Positions 37,391 through 48,687 are shown, counted from the first letter of the stretch. The stretch: 64,000 nt of DNA from Hanleya hanleyi (GCA_036873755.1 JAVTVY010039269.1:1-64000), one strand, 5' to 3'. A program made the numbers and translations. Notes: generated from the sequence alone by a model not told the origin.

Positions 37391-37770
37391 TACATGGAAA
37401 TGAGCTAACCGTGAATTTTAAAAAGAAATTCAAAATATATTTCTCAACCAATCAATGCAAACGGGATTTCGATAAGCTATATATAATCGTAGTTTTATAT
37501 ATTCTTATCAATGTAAAATATATCATAAAATTGTTTATTTTATGACAAACTGATCATTGATGTATTCTATAGAGAAAATTTGTCAATATTTTGTAATTCC
37601 GCATCAGCATTAAAACATATGTGTGGACAATTGTAGCGGTTCAGACATCCCAGTGACCTGCACAGTCCAGTCGAATCACCACATACTATTTTCCCAGCTT
37701 GCGAGTGTGGAGTTTTTCAGAACACTTCGTTCACTCTGCGTATTATGAATAGCCGATACATCACACAACT

Positions 37771-37925
37771 CAGAGAGAGACAGAGAGAGAGAATTAAGGT
37801 TTAACGTCGCGTTCAGCAATATTTCAGCTATATAGCGAAGCTCAAACAAAATTCAAAGTATTCAAGTTAATAACTTAGTTATCCAACACATTAAAACATA
37901 CACACATTAAAACTTATGCAACAAA
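37771..37925 (-). mobile_element. LINE 3' end, minus strand
   Basis: On the minus strand the sequence reads the LINE 3' UTR (AACACATTAAAACATACACAC complement), then GCTGAACGCGACGTTAAACC and a (CT)n tail at 37,771-37,800. It joins half-2 sequence at CACACAACT on one side and AATAACCCATCAC on the other. Comparison with 23,775-24,220 shows that about 400 bp of the unit was lost at the insertion. Confidence 0.85.
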
Positions 37926-38667
37926 ATAACCCATCACGTATATATTCGCTTTTCAGCCCCTCGTTGGGCGCCATTTTTGAATGCCTGTATATTCCGTAAT
38001 AGGGGAATTGTGGCTCCTGGTCAAGATAAATGAAACAACGTGCAATTTATGTTCATTTACTTGGTGGTGGGGAAACTATCGGCGTCAGATGATCCCACAT
38101 GCCGATATTCTGACTACACCAAAGACATCATAAGAATATCTCGAACAATACGAGCAATAATTTTAATCGATCATTTCATAAAATACCTGCGATATAGCGA
38201 AACCTGATCTTTATTCTGGGGAAGAGCTTATCATCTACGCCAGTAACAGATCAGCAGATACGCATAACCATGTTCAACTCGGTGGCCTTTTGTTTTATGA
38301 TCACAGGAATAATATGTTTATCTGAAGAAGCAGTATATCGGAAAGATATGAATCGATGGTCATTCTGATACATTTATTCTGAGAATTTTGACAGTTTTGT
38401 TTTCCTCATAATTCTGCAACTGTTTGCAGAATAATAATAATAATCATATATATTTAGTTCACCTTTTGTGATGAATATCACACATTGATAGTAAAATACG
38501 ATGTTTCGGAACTTGACCAGCTATAGCCGAATGAACGCAAAGCAATACCATGACGTTCATTTCAATCATATATACCGAACCGAAGATTCTCTGGAATACG
38601 TTCTGGTTTGGAAATGAAGATTACTTAACGATTGACTTTCTTATTTTGTAGTTTCATCGGCGTACAA

Positions 38668-38756
38668 GATGACTAATGATATGGTTCAAACTGTGTAAAC
38701 ATACGAGCTAGCTAGCACAATTCACACTAAGTTTGAACCATATTATTCGACTGTTA
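38668..38756. repeat. Recurrent hairpin in the tandem unit (copy 3)
   Basis: The stem ATGATATGGTTCAAACT pairs with AGTTTGAACCATATTAT. The loop contains the palindromic GAGCTAGCTAGC, which differs from the GCGAGCATGCGAGC loop of the other copies. Confidence 0.75.
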
Positions 38757-38866
38757 TTTTCCGATGACACTGCAAAATGCGAAAGTCAATTCTTATCATT
38801 CTATAATTGATATGTTTCCAAATCTGGGGGAAAAAATCTACAGAACGAGGGATTCCCCGAATATTA

Positions 38867-39316
38867 CAACACATATAAGGGAAGTGGGAAGACGTGCCGA
38901 CATACTGACTGCGTCACATGACTTCACAAAATAGTCTTCTGGTTAACCTATTCTAAAGCACATACCAAGAATCTAACGATTCGTGATATGTGTTATATCT
39001 CAGGTACGCTTTTATTGTACCTGTTCATGTGGCAACTTGGATGATATGACCACACGGCCCCTAGCACCGGCATAAGCGGTATTAGATACAAATCTGGAGA
39101 GCTATGATGGAAATGCTCTGACAACTCGAATACTGGTAATTGGTGAGCTGTTTCGCTGTGACAACTCGTACATTGGAGATGGGTGAGCTGTATCGTCGTC
39201 AGATGTAAACGACGGCATTTAACACAAAAGACTAGTCTGTAAGGCCCGATGTCGACCCAGCATCAACTTCCCACAAATTCTATACATAACCGATCGCATA
39301 CTAATGTTCATGTAAC
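38867..39316. mobile_element. Longer F-family insert in unit III
   Basis: The insert begins TTACAACACATATAAGGGAAG after CCCCGAATA and ends before AATTTGCTTTGCTCAT. These flanks are adjacent in half 2 of unit II (about 24,990-25,015). It extends beyond the F element at 22,486 with GGCCCCTAGCACCGGC, GGTATTAGATACAAAT and unmatched sequence. The extension resembles the minus-strand E module seen at 50,600-50,705. Confidence 0.7.
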
Positions 39317-41921
39317 CAATTTGCTTTGCTCATAAATGTATCACTCCGCAGTATTGCCGATGGAAGAAAATACAACAAAACATGATGCCACTTCATAGCT
39401 GATATTCATTTTTGGAGGATACCGCCCTGTGAAAACACTAAAAAGATATATACTATAACTATATTATAGGGCAAATTGCTTCGCTTTGTCAAAGGGGGTT
39501 AATGGATAATGTTTAATGTATTTTACGTGACACTCTGTGTCATTTGACCTGTGATGGTTGGTCCCTTTAGAACAAGTTGAACATATGGAAACTGGGCCCC
39601 ATGTACTGTGAAGTGTATCAGATAAAATATAAGCATCAACAATTCATAATTCGAGAACATGAGGATTTACTAATTAATAATAATTATTTAATACAAGTAC
39701 TATTAATAATTTCCCTGTATGGAGATGAATCCGTAAAAATACTCTGGATAATTGAGGACTGGATCTAATGCTATTGGAAATATTCTGAAAACATTGCCCA
39801 AACATAAGTGTTGTCATCTTTGATGTTTTCAAAACTTTCGCAAATCATTTTTGTAACATTATAGAAAACTCAAGATAATTGCTGAATATGTGAATATAGG
39901 TGAATCTATAACGTTTTTGTAACTTTCGTAACCTTAAATAAGTAATATTTTATCAATTTATTTTCTTCAAAATATTGAAACTAAATACAATCACTCTTAT
40001 GGTATGGAAATGTTATGGGTTGGCAGGGTACTGAGGTAATAACAGTTCGTGGTTATATCTGACATCCTACCGTTTCCAGCAGCTTCAGACGCAGAGTCGT
40101 GGACGCGGGAAATGGTGCATCTGTTGCATACCACAAACCCGCTGCTGTTTAAATATACATATGAAGGAACTATTTACGCTTCCTCGCATGGTTTCGCATC
40201 ACAGCCTAAGATTGACACATATTATGAGATGTGTCATCTCAACATCCCGGTTCTGTGCAGTGGTTCACATTCAACTTACTTTTATCTTGCGGTGATCCAC
40301 ATGTGTGCCAGAACAGGTTACAATCCAGTAATTCCGTTTCTGGATCCGCAGATTAAACACGGACTTAACTTATAGCGAAACTTCATTGGTCAGTGGAGTA
40401 GAGGAATCGTTTTTATACAAAACCATTTTGATACATACATATTGAAAAGTTGTTTTTTTGACAGTCAACTCTCAAAAATAGAGGGAGGAATTGCTTCAAG
40501 ATAGTGACTTCTCAGTGGATGTGATTTTGTCAGATCTCATTTCAACCAGCGATATTTAACACAATGGTGGGCAATGTTATTTTGTTTATACCTTTGATCG
40601 AAAACGCAGACTGCATTGTTTGGAAGCTGATTTGTAAACGCGAATATTTAGGAATATGTCTTTTTCAAGACCTTGCTGATTCGATTTAGTATATAATTTT
40701 TGCGGTTTGTGACCTCTGTCATGCGGAATTCTGATCGGTGTGCCACGAGACAAGGTCCAGGCAAACGCGAAAGAAAGTCGACGATTGATCACGATGGCTC
40801 ATCTGCGCAGTGGGGAAACGGAAAACTCTCGGGAAAATTTCGACATATTGACTGATGGCATAGACTACGCCAGAACAGCTTGAGGAATTTATGAAGCATT
40901 ATAGACTGTAAATCTGAGTAGAAACAGGTGCGGCTAATTATATCGATGTTAAATTAAGCGAATAATTATCAACGCTATACACGTGTCGGTCAACAGGCCA
41001 TGTGTAACGATATCCGTTACGTCAATGTAGACATGCTGATGAAACCGGAATAACGACGATGCTTGGGGGAAAGGAAGACAGGTGTACACATTAGAAGTTT
41101 CCTCAGTCTTCTATGTAATGGTTTCGACTGGTACCTGTACCTAGCCCCCCCCCCCCCAACCTCCCCCGGACTAACTGGGATAGCATCACTAGCAATTGTC
41201 TATCGCCTTTGATAACTGACAGATTGGGTTTTTTCTGGTCTGATGTTAAAATACATTTGTTTCAAGAAAACCCACAATTTAATTTTTTGTTGGGTGCGAC
41301 CAGGTCTTCGTCGCGGTAACTTTAGCTATTTTGTTGAGAAAACTGTTCTATCCGTTGTGCATGTCTCCAGGCGTTACCGGTCCAGTTCTGTAGACCGGTT
41401 ACATCATTCGGCCAGCATATTAATCCGTCGGTTTTCTCCATATGGCTACTCATTATACTTGTTTCATATACCGAGGCTCAATTGTATAGGGTGACGTTAT
41501 GTATCGAGGTTCTGGCGGACAAGTACGCAAATATAGCCGTTATCCTGGCAGTTTGGTATTCGGTAATTTGGTTGAAGCTGGAAAAAGCCGACGCACCCAT
41601 TGCCCGCCTGTTTTGACCTTATGCGGCCTTAGTAAACTTTTTCCGCTCGAACATGTTTGACTTATGACATCATATTCAATTGAACCTTGGTGCATGAAAC
41701 ACGTGGCTTATGAATATCACCGAGAGATGGTGGTAATATTGTAGGCTTCAGATTATTATACACGCTACAAAAAGAAAATTCATGCACAGCATATTGATTT
41801 TTCGGAAGCTCCAAGTAGAATACTGCGCATAATGGCTGAAACTAATCCAAATATGGCATGATAGTGCTACCGTTTAGAGAGACGGCATGCATGGTATCCT
41901 GTTATCGCCGTCTGAACTACG

Positions 41922-42065
41922 CACCCATCCGTGGGGTCCCGAATGTTAAAAGGAATAAGACCCTGTCCGCATGGTTTCCGGGTGTGAAAAGGAATAGAAA
42001 CGTCGTGATATGACTCAAATACTAGTAGTTTTGAAAGCGACGTTAAATCATATAAACTTACTCTC
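41922..42065 (+). mobile_element. SINE with unknown head and GCGACGTTAAA tail
   Basis: The element is flanked by the direct repeat CTGAACTACG (41,912-41,921 and 42,066-42,075), a clean 10-bp target-site duplication. The 3' part reads CGTCGTGATATGACTCAAAT, then TTTTGAAAGCGACGTTAAATC, matching the tails at 42,320-42,345 and 48,627-48,668. The head shows neither a clear tRNA nor a 5S box and may be 5'-truncated. Confidence 0.82.
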
Positions 42066-42081
42066 CTGAACTACGTATACC

Positions 42082-42359
42082 GAACTGAGGTGGCCTAGTA
42101 CATAGAGTATCTGCCTCACAAGCGTGAGGTCCGGGTTCCAAAAAAGGATCTTCTTGCTTCCTCGCTCGGCATAAAGAGGATAGAGCATGGATGGGTTGAT
42201 CCTGTGTCGGGATAATGTCTACATACTGCACGATGATTCAATTAAACAGCAATAAATATGAAGGCGTTGAGACTGCTCTGTTACAAGTAGGTACTGTCAT
42301 GCTATTACTGAAAAAAATGTTGAAAGCGACGTTAAATCCTACTCAATGACTCACTCACG
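42082..42359 (+). mobile_element. tRNA-derived SINE
   Basis: The head has an A-box-like GGTGGCCTAGTACA (about 42,089-42,102) and a B-box-like GGTCCGGGTTCCAA (about 42,128-42,141) at tRNA spacing. The body contains GGATGGGTTGATCCTGTGTCGG. The 3' end is ATGTTGAAAGCGACGTTAAA followed by a degenerate (ACTC)n tail ending near 42,359. The 3' end is shared with the neighbouring SINE and with the 5S-derived SINE at 48,451. No clear target-site duplication was found. Confidence 0.85.
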
Positions 42360-42527
42360 CTGACCTGCTCAGAAGTGAGACGGTCTTAATATCGAAGCAA
42401 GAATTTCGAGAAAAAAGATATGTAATTACGATCGTGACGTGAAACTGGTTAATACCAGGACACAGATCAAGTAATCACATCAAAGAGTGATATTACATGC
42501 TCATTACCTTTTGATATATTCAAGCAT

Positions 42528-42622
42528 TGATCATCTGATAATCACTATCTGATAATCACTATCTGATAATCACTATCTGATAATCACTATCTGATAATCA
42601 CTATCTGATAATCACTATCTGA
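42528..42622. repeat. 14-bp satellite, about 6.5 copies
   Basis: The unit TCTGATAATCACTA is repeated head to tail with essentially no variation, which suggests recent expansion. Confidence 0.97.
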
Positions 42623-43050
42623 AGGAAATTGAGCGACAATTTCGTGTATATGTAGGATCATATATATGACTGACTATCCACACTGAAACAACTTGACATT
42701 TCTGTACTAACTTCCGAATTTTTACAACTTCCAAATACTCAGATAATTGCCGAAATCTAAATATCCACCCTATCTCAAAGCATATATCTGCATGGTTCTA
42801 CTACATCTGTATTATATATCAATAGACTTTGAAGTTTCGCCACACATGCACGTCTTGTTGACGCAACAACATACAGCGTGGCCTAAGAATTGCCATCTTT
42901 ACCATGTCTGGTTAATCAGTGCATCCTGCAACAACTGTTCTATCTCAAAATTATCCAGGAAAACCCCTGATAATGGACGATTTTACACATAGCCAGAAAT
43001 TTGTGGGTTTCTGGCATGTGCAGCTCTCATCATGTATATCATCATCTCTC
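42623..43050. other. No recognised feature
   Basis: I see no repeat, RNA or coding signal here apart from a weak approach to the E-like sequence that begins at about 43,050. Confidence 0.4.
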
Positions 43051-43052
43051 GT

Positions 43053-43240
43053 TGACACCATTGAAAACTGCTGACCGCTTTTCTCCTGCAGGAAACCATC
43101 TTGTGGTTTTATTATTTTTGTTTCATACACATTTGGGACTGCTGCTGTCATATGAAATAAATCTTTCGATTATTGACGCAGAAATTCTTTTATGGACGAT
43201 GGCTGAATATTGAATGTCGGATCTGACGCTTGCTACTCTA
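43053..43240 (+). mobile_element. E terminus, forward
   Basis: Diverged E 3' end: CCATTGAAAACTGCTGACCG, TTTCTCCTGCAGGAAACC, GATTATTGACGCAGAAATTC and GGACGATGGCTGAATATTG...GACGCTTGC. It abuts the reverse E at 43,257, giving a tail-to-tail pair. Confidence 0.75.
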
Positions 43241-43256
43241 ACTATTTAGGTCAAAT

Positions 43257-44215
43257 AGTTCGACATTCAGTATTCAGCCGTCGTCCATAAAAAGAATTTC
43301 CGCGTCAATAATGGTAAGACCTTTATCGTATGGCACCAATACCAAATGTGTATGAAATAAAACAAAAATTAAAACACAGGATGGTTTGCCATAAGAAAGA
43401 AACGGTTAACAGTTTTCGATATCATCAAGACATGGTGATGTTCTATGCATAACTAACAGGTGGACGTGAGAACCAAAATAGCCATCGTCGAGGCTTATAG
43501 CTATCAACTGGCAGTAATTGGTCAGCTTAGAAGAGAGTACTTGACCACTAGTGGACACTATGGAATAGCCACATTGTCGTATTAAATCTCTGTCCGGATC
43601 TAATTCTACATCATTTCAGAACATAATAATCATGGCAGACTTCCTGATATTGAAAAGACGTCAATCGGGGAAATGAAGGCCGTTAGTCGACTATTCGGGC
43701 ATTAATTGACATGTGATGGCAATTGATATAAGCTACCGATAAAAGCCTCAAGAAGAATGGTCGACAATGATATACTATATGGTATCAGAGATACAAATTG
43801 CTTCACATTTCCATGAGTCATGGTGCCACATGGAACTATTGACCGAACCGAAGTGGCATTAGTTGCGCTTGTACGACCACTGACTTGATGGGAATTCTGC
43901 CCACACACCCTTATCGGACAGGTGTGACCTGACCTGGCCCAATGGGTCCATTGCTGACCCATTGCTAGTATTTCTCTCTCCTCCTCAACCACACCCCGAT
44001 AGAGATCAAAGGGAGGCCAAACATTTCACAGTGCATAACTGGATCGAGCTCTTGACCGTTTCTCTCTTGCAGGAATCCGTCTTGTGTTTTTAATAAATTT
44101 TTATTACATACGTATTTGAAAGCGATGCTAACTGTTGCATAGAAAGTGTCTCGATTATTGACGCGAGTATTCTTTCATAGGCGACGGCTGAATATAGGAA
44201 GTCGGCTCGGACGCC
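43257..44215. mobile_element. Non-autonomous element with inverted E termini
   Basis: The left end is a reverse E terminus (CAGCCGTCGTCCATAAAAAG at about 43,276). The right end (44,050-44,215) is a forward E (TTGACCGTTTCTCTCTTGCAGG, GATTATTGACGCGAGTATTC, GGCGACGGCTGAATATAGG). The interior has the same reverse-oriented segment as copies A and B (minus-strand residues near 43,830-43,890 read SGRTSATNATSVRSIVPC) and a G-family repeat, but no RT. It looks like an internally deleted relative of copy A. Confidence 0.6.
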
Positions 44216-44239
44216 TAAATTCTACCGTGATGTTGTCTA

Positions 44240-44460
44240 GGGTATCCATTGGCAGATTTATTGGCCGTCTGTTTTTTTCAATATTTTCTCTATAAACCGT
44301 TAAATGATTCTAGGCAAGTAACTATCCTGTTTATCCTGCACACAATAACAAGGCTGCGCACCGATTTCTGTCCTATTCTGGATAGTAATATTCCAGAAGG
44401 TGCCTGTGTTACCGAGAGTTTTGAGGCCCTTCTGGCTCAAATATTTTAGGTGGTTCACGT
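44240..44460 (+). pseudogene. RT remnant
   Basis: A 66-residue frame contains FCPILDSNIPEGAC, matching the conserved YPFLDSNIPVGPA of the RT at 36,702-37,301. The rest is too degraded to align by eye. Confidence 0.5.
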
Positions 44461-44689
44461 CTCAGTAGCCAATCGTTCTAATAGTGCGTCAAATATTGCA
44501 TACAGACACGGATGATGAATTTATATGCTAATGGCCTCAGAAAATAGGATCTAAGCTGGGGGACTGAAGTTAAACTTTGAAGAAGCATACTGATGCATTC
44601 ACATATCTAAGACACACGAGATGAAAAAGAACAGATTTATTTAACCACTTCAGTCTGGTGAGATTATAACCAATGGAAGACAGAAGAAA

Positions 44690-44880
44690 ATAACACACGT
44701 CAAGACATGAAAATTCACCGTACCTGGCCTGGGTTTTTGGGACAGGTCCAGGCATGGGGGGGGAGGGACATTTCGAACCCCATTATTTATTTTTCTTATC
44801 CCTTGAGCTAGGGCATTGAAACTTACCACGCTATACCCTTGGGTCAAGCTCTCCAGTAAATATAAAGAAATTCAATATGA
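44690..44880 (+). repeat. Dispersed repeat (family H), copy 1
   Basis: This matches 56,625-56,815 in the same orientation: TACCTGGCCTGGG/TACCCGGCCTAGG, a G-run or C-run, TTTCTTATCCCTTGAGCTAGGG/TTCTGTTATGCCTTGGGG, TTGAAACTT, and GGGTCAAGCTCTCCAG/TGGTCAAGCTCAACAAG. Both copies sit beside an E terminus. Confidence 0.65.
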
Positions 44881-44894
44881 CAAATCTGATAACA

Positions 44895-45030
44895 TCACAG
44901 TTACAAGCGTCTAGTCCGTCATTGATAATCCAGCCGTCGTCCATTAGAGAATATCCGCGTCCATAATCCAAAGACCTATTCCATTTTCCATATAACAGTA
45001 TTAGCACCAATTCGATTTTTTTTTTATTCC
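44895..45030 (-). mobile_element. E terminus, reverse, solo
   Basis: Reads TTACAAGCGTCTAGTCCGTC, CAGCCGTCGTCCATTAGAG, TATTCCATTTTCCATATAAC and TTAGCACCAATTCGA, then a T-run. This is the reverse complement of the E 3' end. No partner terminus was found beyond it. Confidence 0.82.
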
Positions 45031-45034
45031 GTCT

Positions 45035-46890
45035 CAAAAACAGCATGATCAATTAGTAAATAACTGATGTGAAGTAAAATAGTTTTTCCTCACTTATACT
45101 CGCGGACAGGCAGAAATTTTGACGAAAATATCACTTTTCCTGTATCTCCGCATGGCCACCATCTTGAATTTGCCCATGATGCCATGCCCAGAGGGTTATG
45201 CAAAGAGGCTCAAAATGAACCCAGTGATAAACCACAAAATCACGGAGTGTCAGCTCTCAATGTTCTTTCGTTCCGAAGATAGGATATAGGGTTTGATAGT
45301 GGTGACCTGGTATGATTAAATACATCTTGCTGATATAGTCGTTAGATAATACTACCGTTTATGAGCAAAGTTAAACGATGTTTTCCCCGAGTAACACGTC
45401 AGAAGAATCATCATCAATACTTGTCTGGTTAAATCAGAATCACCTGGAATTCGGTAGCAATGTCCATTTTAAAGACTAAACCGGAGACGAGGTCAACATC
45501 TCTCTTCGCAAGAGTAGATATTGTGTATTTGTATCTTTATATCCTATATAAGGAGACTAGCACCACTTCTTTACCATGGTCTGAATTCAACATTGTGTGA
45601 CCAGGCACGTCACATATTTATTGTAATAGTTTAACATGGATGGAGGGGCAGGAGCAAATTGAACGCCATCTCTAACTGCAAGTCATAAACAATTCCCGAT
45701 CGCGCGTTGAACTTGCTGAAGCCAAACTAAGGAGTTCAGAATGGTATCTGATTTCTTGATAACTCCTCAAGAGGGAAATACATAAATTAACTTAACCAGC
45801 CCACTTAACCCAAGACAACAACATATCAACACCTCTCTCTTTTGAAAGAGGAAAAAATGATACGAATCAGCATAACGCTGTTCATCTTGGAGCTAGGGTT
45901 TCGCACTGGCAGTGTTGAGCGTACGGTAAGTTGGCAAAGTCCAAATTTTCTCATCGGCATTTGTAACCTGTGCACTTGAAGGTGCTAAACTACAAATAAC
46001 GCAAATGCATGTGGGCAAAGATACAATTACCTAGACTGGATTCTCGTCTCAAACATATGTGCGAAACATAAATACAAAGCCACTACCGTACTATGTTTAT
46101 TTAGAATAGTGCTGAACATATTTCTGCTAACTTGTTAAGAGGAATGGAAGGATGCCTCAGTTTCCAAAACTAACATTACTTGTTTCATGGTGTTATCACA
46201 CTCGGTAATATGAATGAATGGCTCGAACGCCTCAGTTTTCAAAACAAAATGGGTGAGGTAGAAAACCGGGGAATATACATTCCGGTTATCTTCTGAACTA
46301 CACAGCTTGCAGGTGGCAACCCATGAATAGCGAATCATAGATTATTGGTAACTTGGGTAATTCACGTTCAGATGAGGTTGTAGTGAATGATATATTTCAC
46401 AACTGAAAGACAGTTTAAACAAAACAGAAAGATCAACCGATAATCCTGTCCCAGTTGAATTATCTAGCTTGCAAATTACAAGCGATTATATTTATAGAAA
46501 CACGACGGTAATATTGAAGAGCGAATATTATTTGTTTGCGAACATAACTTACCTTGTGATTCTGTATTGTCCGGCTAGAAATTTTGTTTGCATGTACAGA
46601 AGATTTATTGCGTACAATCGGTTAGTCCAGATTTTTTTTTATGGTAAGACTCTCAGCGCCTATTTTTGGTCATCGAAGAGATCCGATACAGTGCTGCGTT
46701 AGGACAATTTACTGGCTCTGCAGTTGACAATGCCTTAAAAGAAGATTTCTGTATTTATCCTTCTTCGTAATTGTAAAGCTGTGATAGAATGATCCAGGGA
46801 AGAACTATCACTCAAAATCATCGCAAATTTCCGTCATCATCCAAATATCTCCAGATTTGTAAGATGTCTATTTGCCAACGGTTCAACACG
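45035..46890. other. No recognised feature
   Basis: Low-copy DNA with only short open frames (for example minus 46,135-46,338 and plus 46,469-46,702). I recognise none of them, and they have no supporting context. Confidence 0.4.
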
Positions 46891-46899
46891 ATTTCATTT

Positions 46900-47460
46900 A
46901 TCTGTGTGTCGTTCATTTACTCCAGAAGGGTCCAGCAGATGCCCTTGTGTTCTACTTCATATCCACAATTTTCCTTCAATAGCAGACGACACTAGTCGAA
47001 ACGCACTGGTACAGAGCGCGCTAAGAAACTGTTGCACAAGTATCACCCTTCTTCAGTGTTCTGGATGGATTGAACGCAGTCCACTATTAAACAGCTGAAG
47101 TTGGACTGCCTGTTGCGATATCGAACGGTTTTGGCCGCACTGAGTTCCAATGCTTCACTGCTATAGTCCGGCTTCATGCTTAACTAACACCATCATCCAG
47201 TGACATCAACCGATGAACGCAGACGATGCTATCCCGCGCACTCGCCACGTGCTGTTCCATATCTCGTTTCAAAATTACCTCCCGCCCTCACTTCAACGGG
47301 GTTAATTCGTTTCGCAGAAGTTGGGTTCTCGAGCCAAGAAAAGCTGCTAAAACAGTGGATTGAATAGATAATAGCGGCCGTGAAGGGCTCTATCTTACAA
47401 TAGAGACAGTGCTATTGCGACCTGCCAAGATGGGGGTTCATGAAACGATCAAGGTTGAAT
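46900..47460. other. GC-richer low-copy stretch, possible promoter or 5' exon
   Basis: This segment is visibly richer in GC and CpG than its surroundings (around 47,110-47,420) and has no match elsewhere in the window. It could be a host promoter or 5' UTR, perhaps on the minus strand, but I cannot show a start codon with a coding continuation or a convincing splice site. Confidence 0.3.
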
Positions 47461-47554
47461 CAATAGATAAATTGAATATTACATGAAACTGATTTCAACA
47501 AATTCGATTTTATCAAAGCAAAGATTTTATCACACGATATTATCGCCCCGAGGA

Positions 47555-48140
47555 CACATTTTTCACTTTCAATCAACACAATATGAATCTTCTTTCCACC
47601 GAAAGCTCTTGCCTCCAGACGTCAGCCATTCATCAAATACATTTTCCGGCTTCGTCTTGTGTACAAAGCTGGGCCAATGCGAGGGTTGTTGACAATACAC
47701 GAAGGCTCAGGGGCCATGTAACAAAACATATACTACATAAATACATATTTGTGTAAACTCAGACATCCCTAAAAATACATGTACATGACTAAGATAAATA
47801 ATCGCTGAGAGAAAAGGCATACATTCTACCTGAGGATAGCTTAGGGCGCACCTCATACACACGGAACATATAAATAAACAGACTACGTAACACGTATCCC
47901 ATGACATCACTAAGTCATACAGTTACCTAATTGTCCTAGTATATTTGCCTTTGGAAATCTTCGATAGAACCTCTCTTCCGCACACGGGCCTGTTAGTATT
48001 GTGAAAATAGGTTTGGAAAGACCGAATGCTTCAATTTCACTCTACGAAGTTGGCGCACGGCCCAAAATGTCGTACCGAATCAAGAAAAATCGCTTAAAAT
48101 GAAAAAAAACTTTAACTTTTATTTACTAGCTAAGATAAAA
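47555..48140 (+). repeat. Dispersed repeat (family K), copy 1
   Basis: This matches 58,455-59,340 in the same orientation. Examples are TTGTTGACAATAC...AAGGCTC, ACATAAATA, TTCTACCTGAG, ACACGGAACAT and GTAACACGTAT. The second copy contains an inverted E pair that this copy lacks. Identity unknown. Confidence 0.75.
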
Positions 48141-48358
48141 AAATCATTGGAATGAGACGATGTGTCTGCTTTTTCGTGCTTGTTTGAGAACATTTCTTCT
48201 AATCTCCCTAATTTTAGACATTAAGATAAATTTTCTATTTGGGTAAAAAATATGTAAATTGCTCCGTCTTTCTTGAAGAGGTTGTGATAACTATACCTCT
48301 GTAAAATGGAGGTAAAGAGTTCTTTTTCTTATTAATCCATCATCACTCCTCAAAATCG

Positions 48359-48376
48359 TAATATATATATATATAT
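48359..48376. repeat. (AT)n microsatellite
   Basis: A run of about nine TA dinucleotides. Confidence 0.9.
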
Positions 48377-48450
48377 TGTTACATGCCGTAACAGTAAATT
48401 TCCAGCGAAAATAACCATAAACTATTTTATAATAAGCAACAAAACAAGTC

Positions 48451-48687
48451 GTCTATTACGGTTAATAGCGTTGGACACACCGGTTCTCGTTAGATCACCG
48501 AAGTTAGGCAACGTTAAGCTCGGTCAATACTTGGATGGGTGACCGGGTGCTGTACTGGCTGGGCTGATCAGTGTCCAAGGTAATTGGAACTGTGAGCACT
48601 CTCGTGTTCTGGCACACGTAGGCAGCATCGTGATATGACTGAAACAAGGTTGAAAACGACGTTAAACCGTTCTACTCACTCACCCCC
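48451..48687 (+). mobile_element. 5S rRNA-derived SINE (SINE3 type)
   Basis: The head is a degenerate 5S rRNA: CACACCGGTTCTCGT, GATCACCGAAGTTAGGCAAC (5S A-box) and ATACTTGGATGGGTGACCG (5S C-box, about 48,528-48,546). It then jumps to GGGTGCTGT, missing about 11 nt of the normal 5S. The body runs on through GGAACTGTGAGCACTCTCG and CATCGTGATATGACTGAAAC to a tail GTTGAAAACGACGTTAAACC and CTACTCACTCACCCC. A real 5S gene would end after about 120 nt with a T-run, and this does not, so it is a SINE and not an rRNA gene. Its tail is shared with the SINEs at 41,922 and 42,082. Confidence 0.93.

Larger units (their letters stand above)
28650..41875 (+). repeat. Unit III of the large tandem repeat (3'-truncated)
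   Basis: The unit follows the order of unit II from the junction at about 28,640 to about 41,875. It then breaks inside the segment that continues at 10,060 in unit I and 27,340 in unit II (after ATGATAGTGCTACC). The final 1.3 kb module of unit II is therefore missing. Private insertions are at 29,926-30,297, 37,771-37,925 and 38,867-39,316. The LINE end at 34,244-34,520 is shared with unit II, so that insertion predates the duplication. No convincing host gene is present. Confidence 0.85.

Noticed and set aside
9346..41157. Poly-C tracts as regulatory G-quadruplex sites
   Set aside because: The tracts are uninterrupted and vary in length between paralogues. Slippage, and possible sequencing length error, explain them better.
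48451..48570. Functional 5S rRNA gene
   Set aside because: Part of the 5S is missing, the terminator T-run is absent, and the sequence continues into a SINE body and tail.
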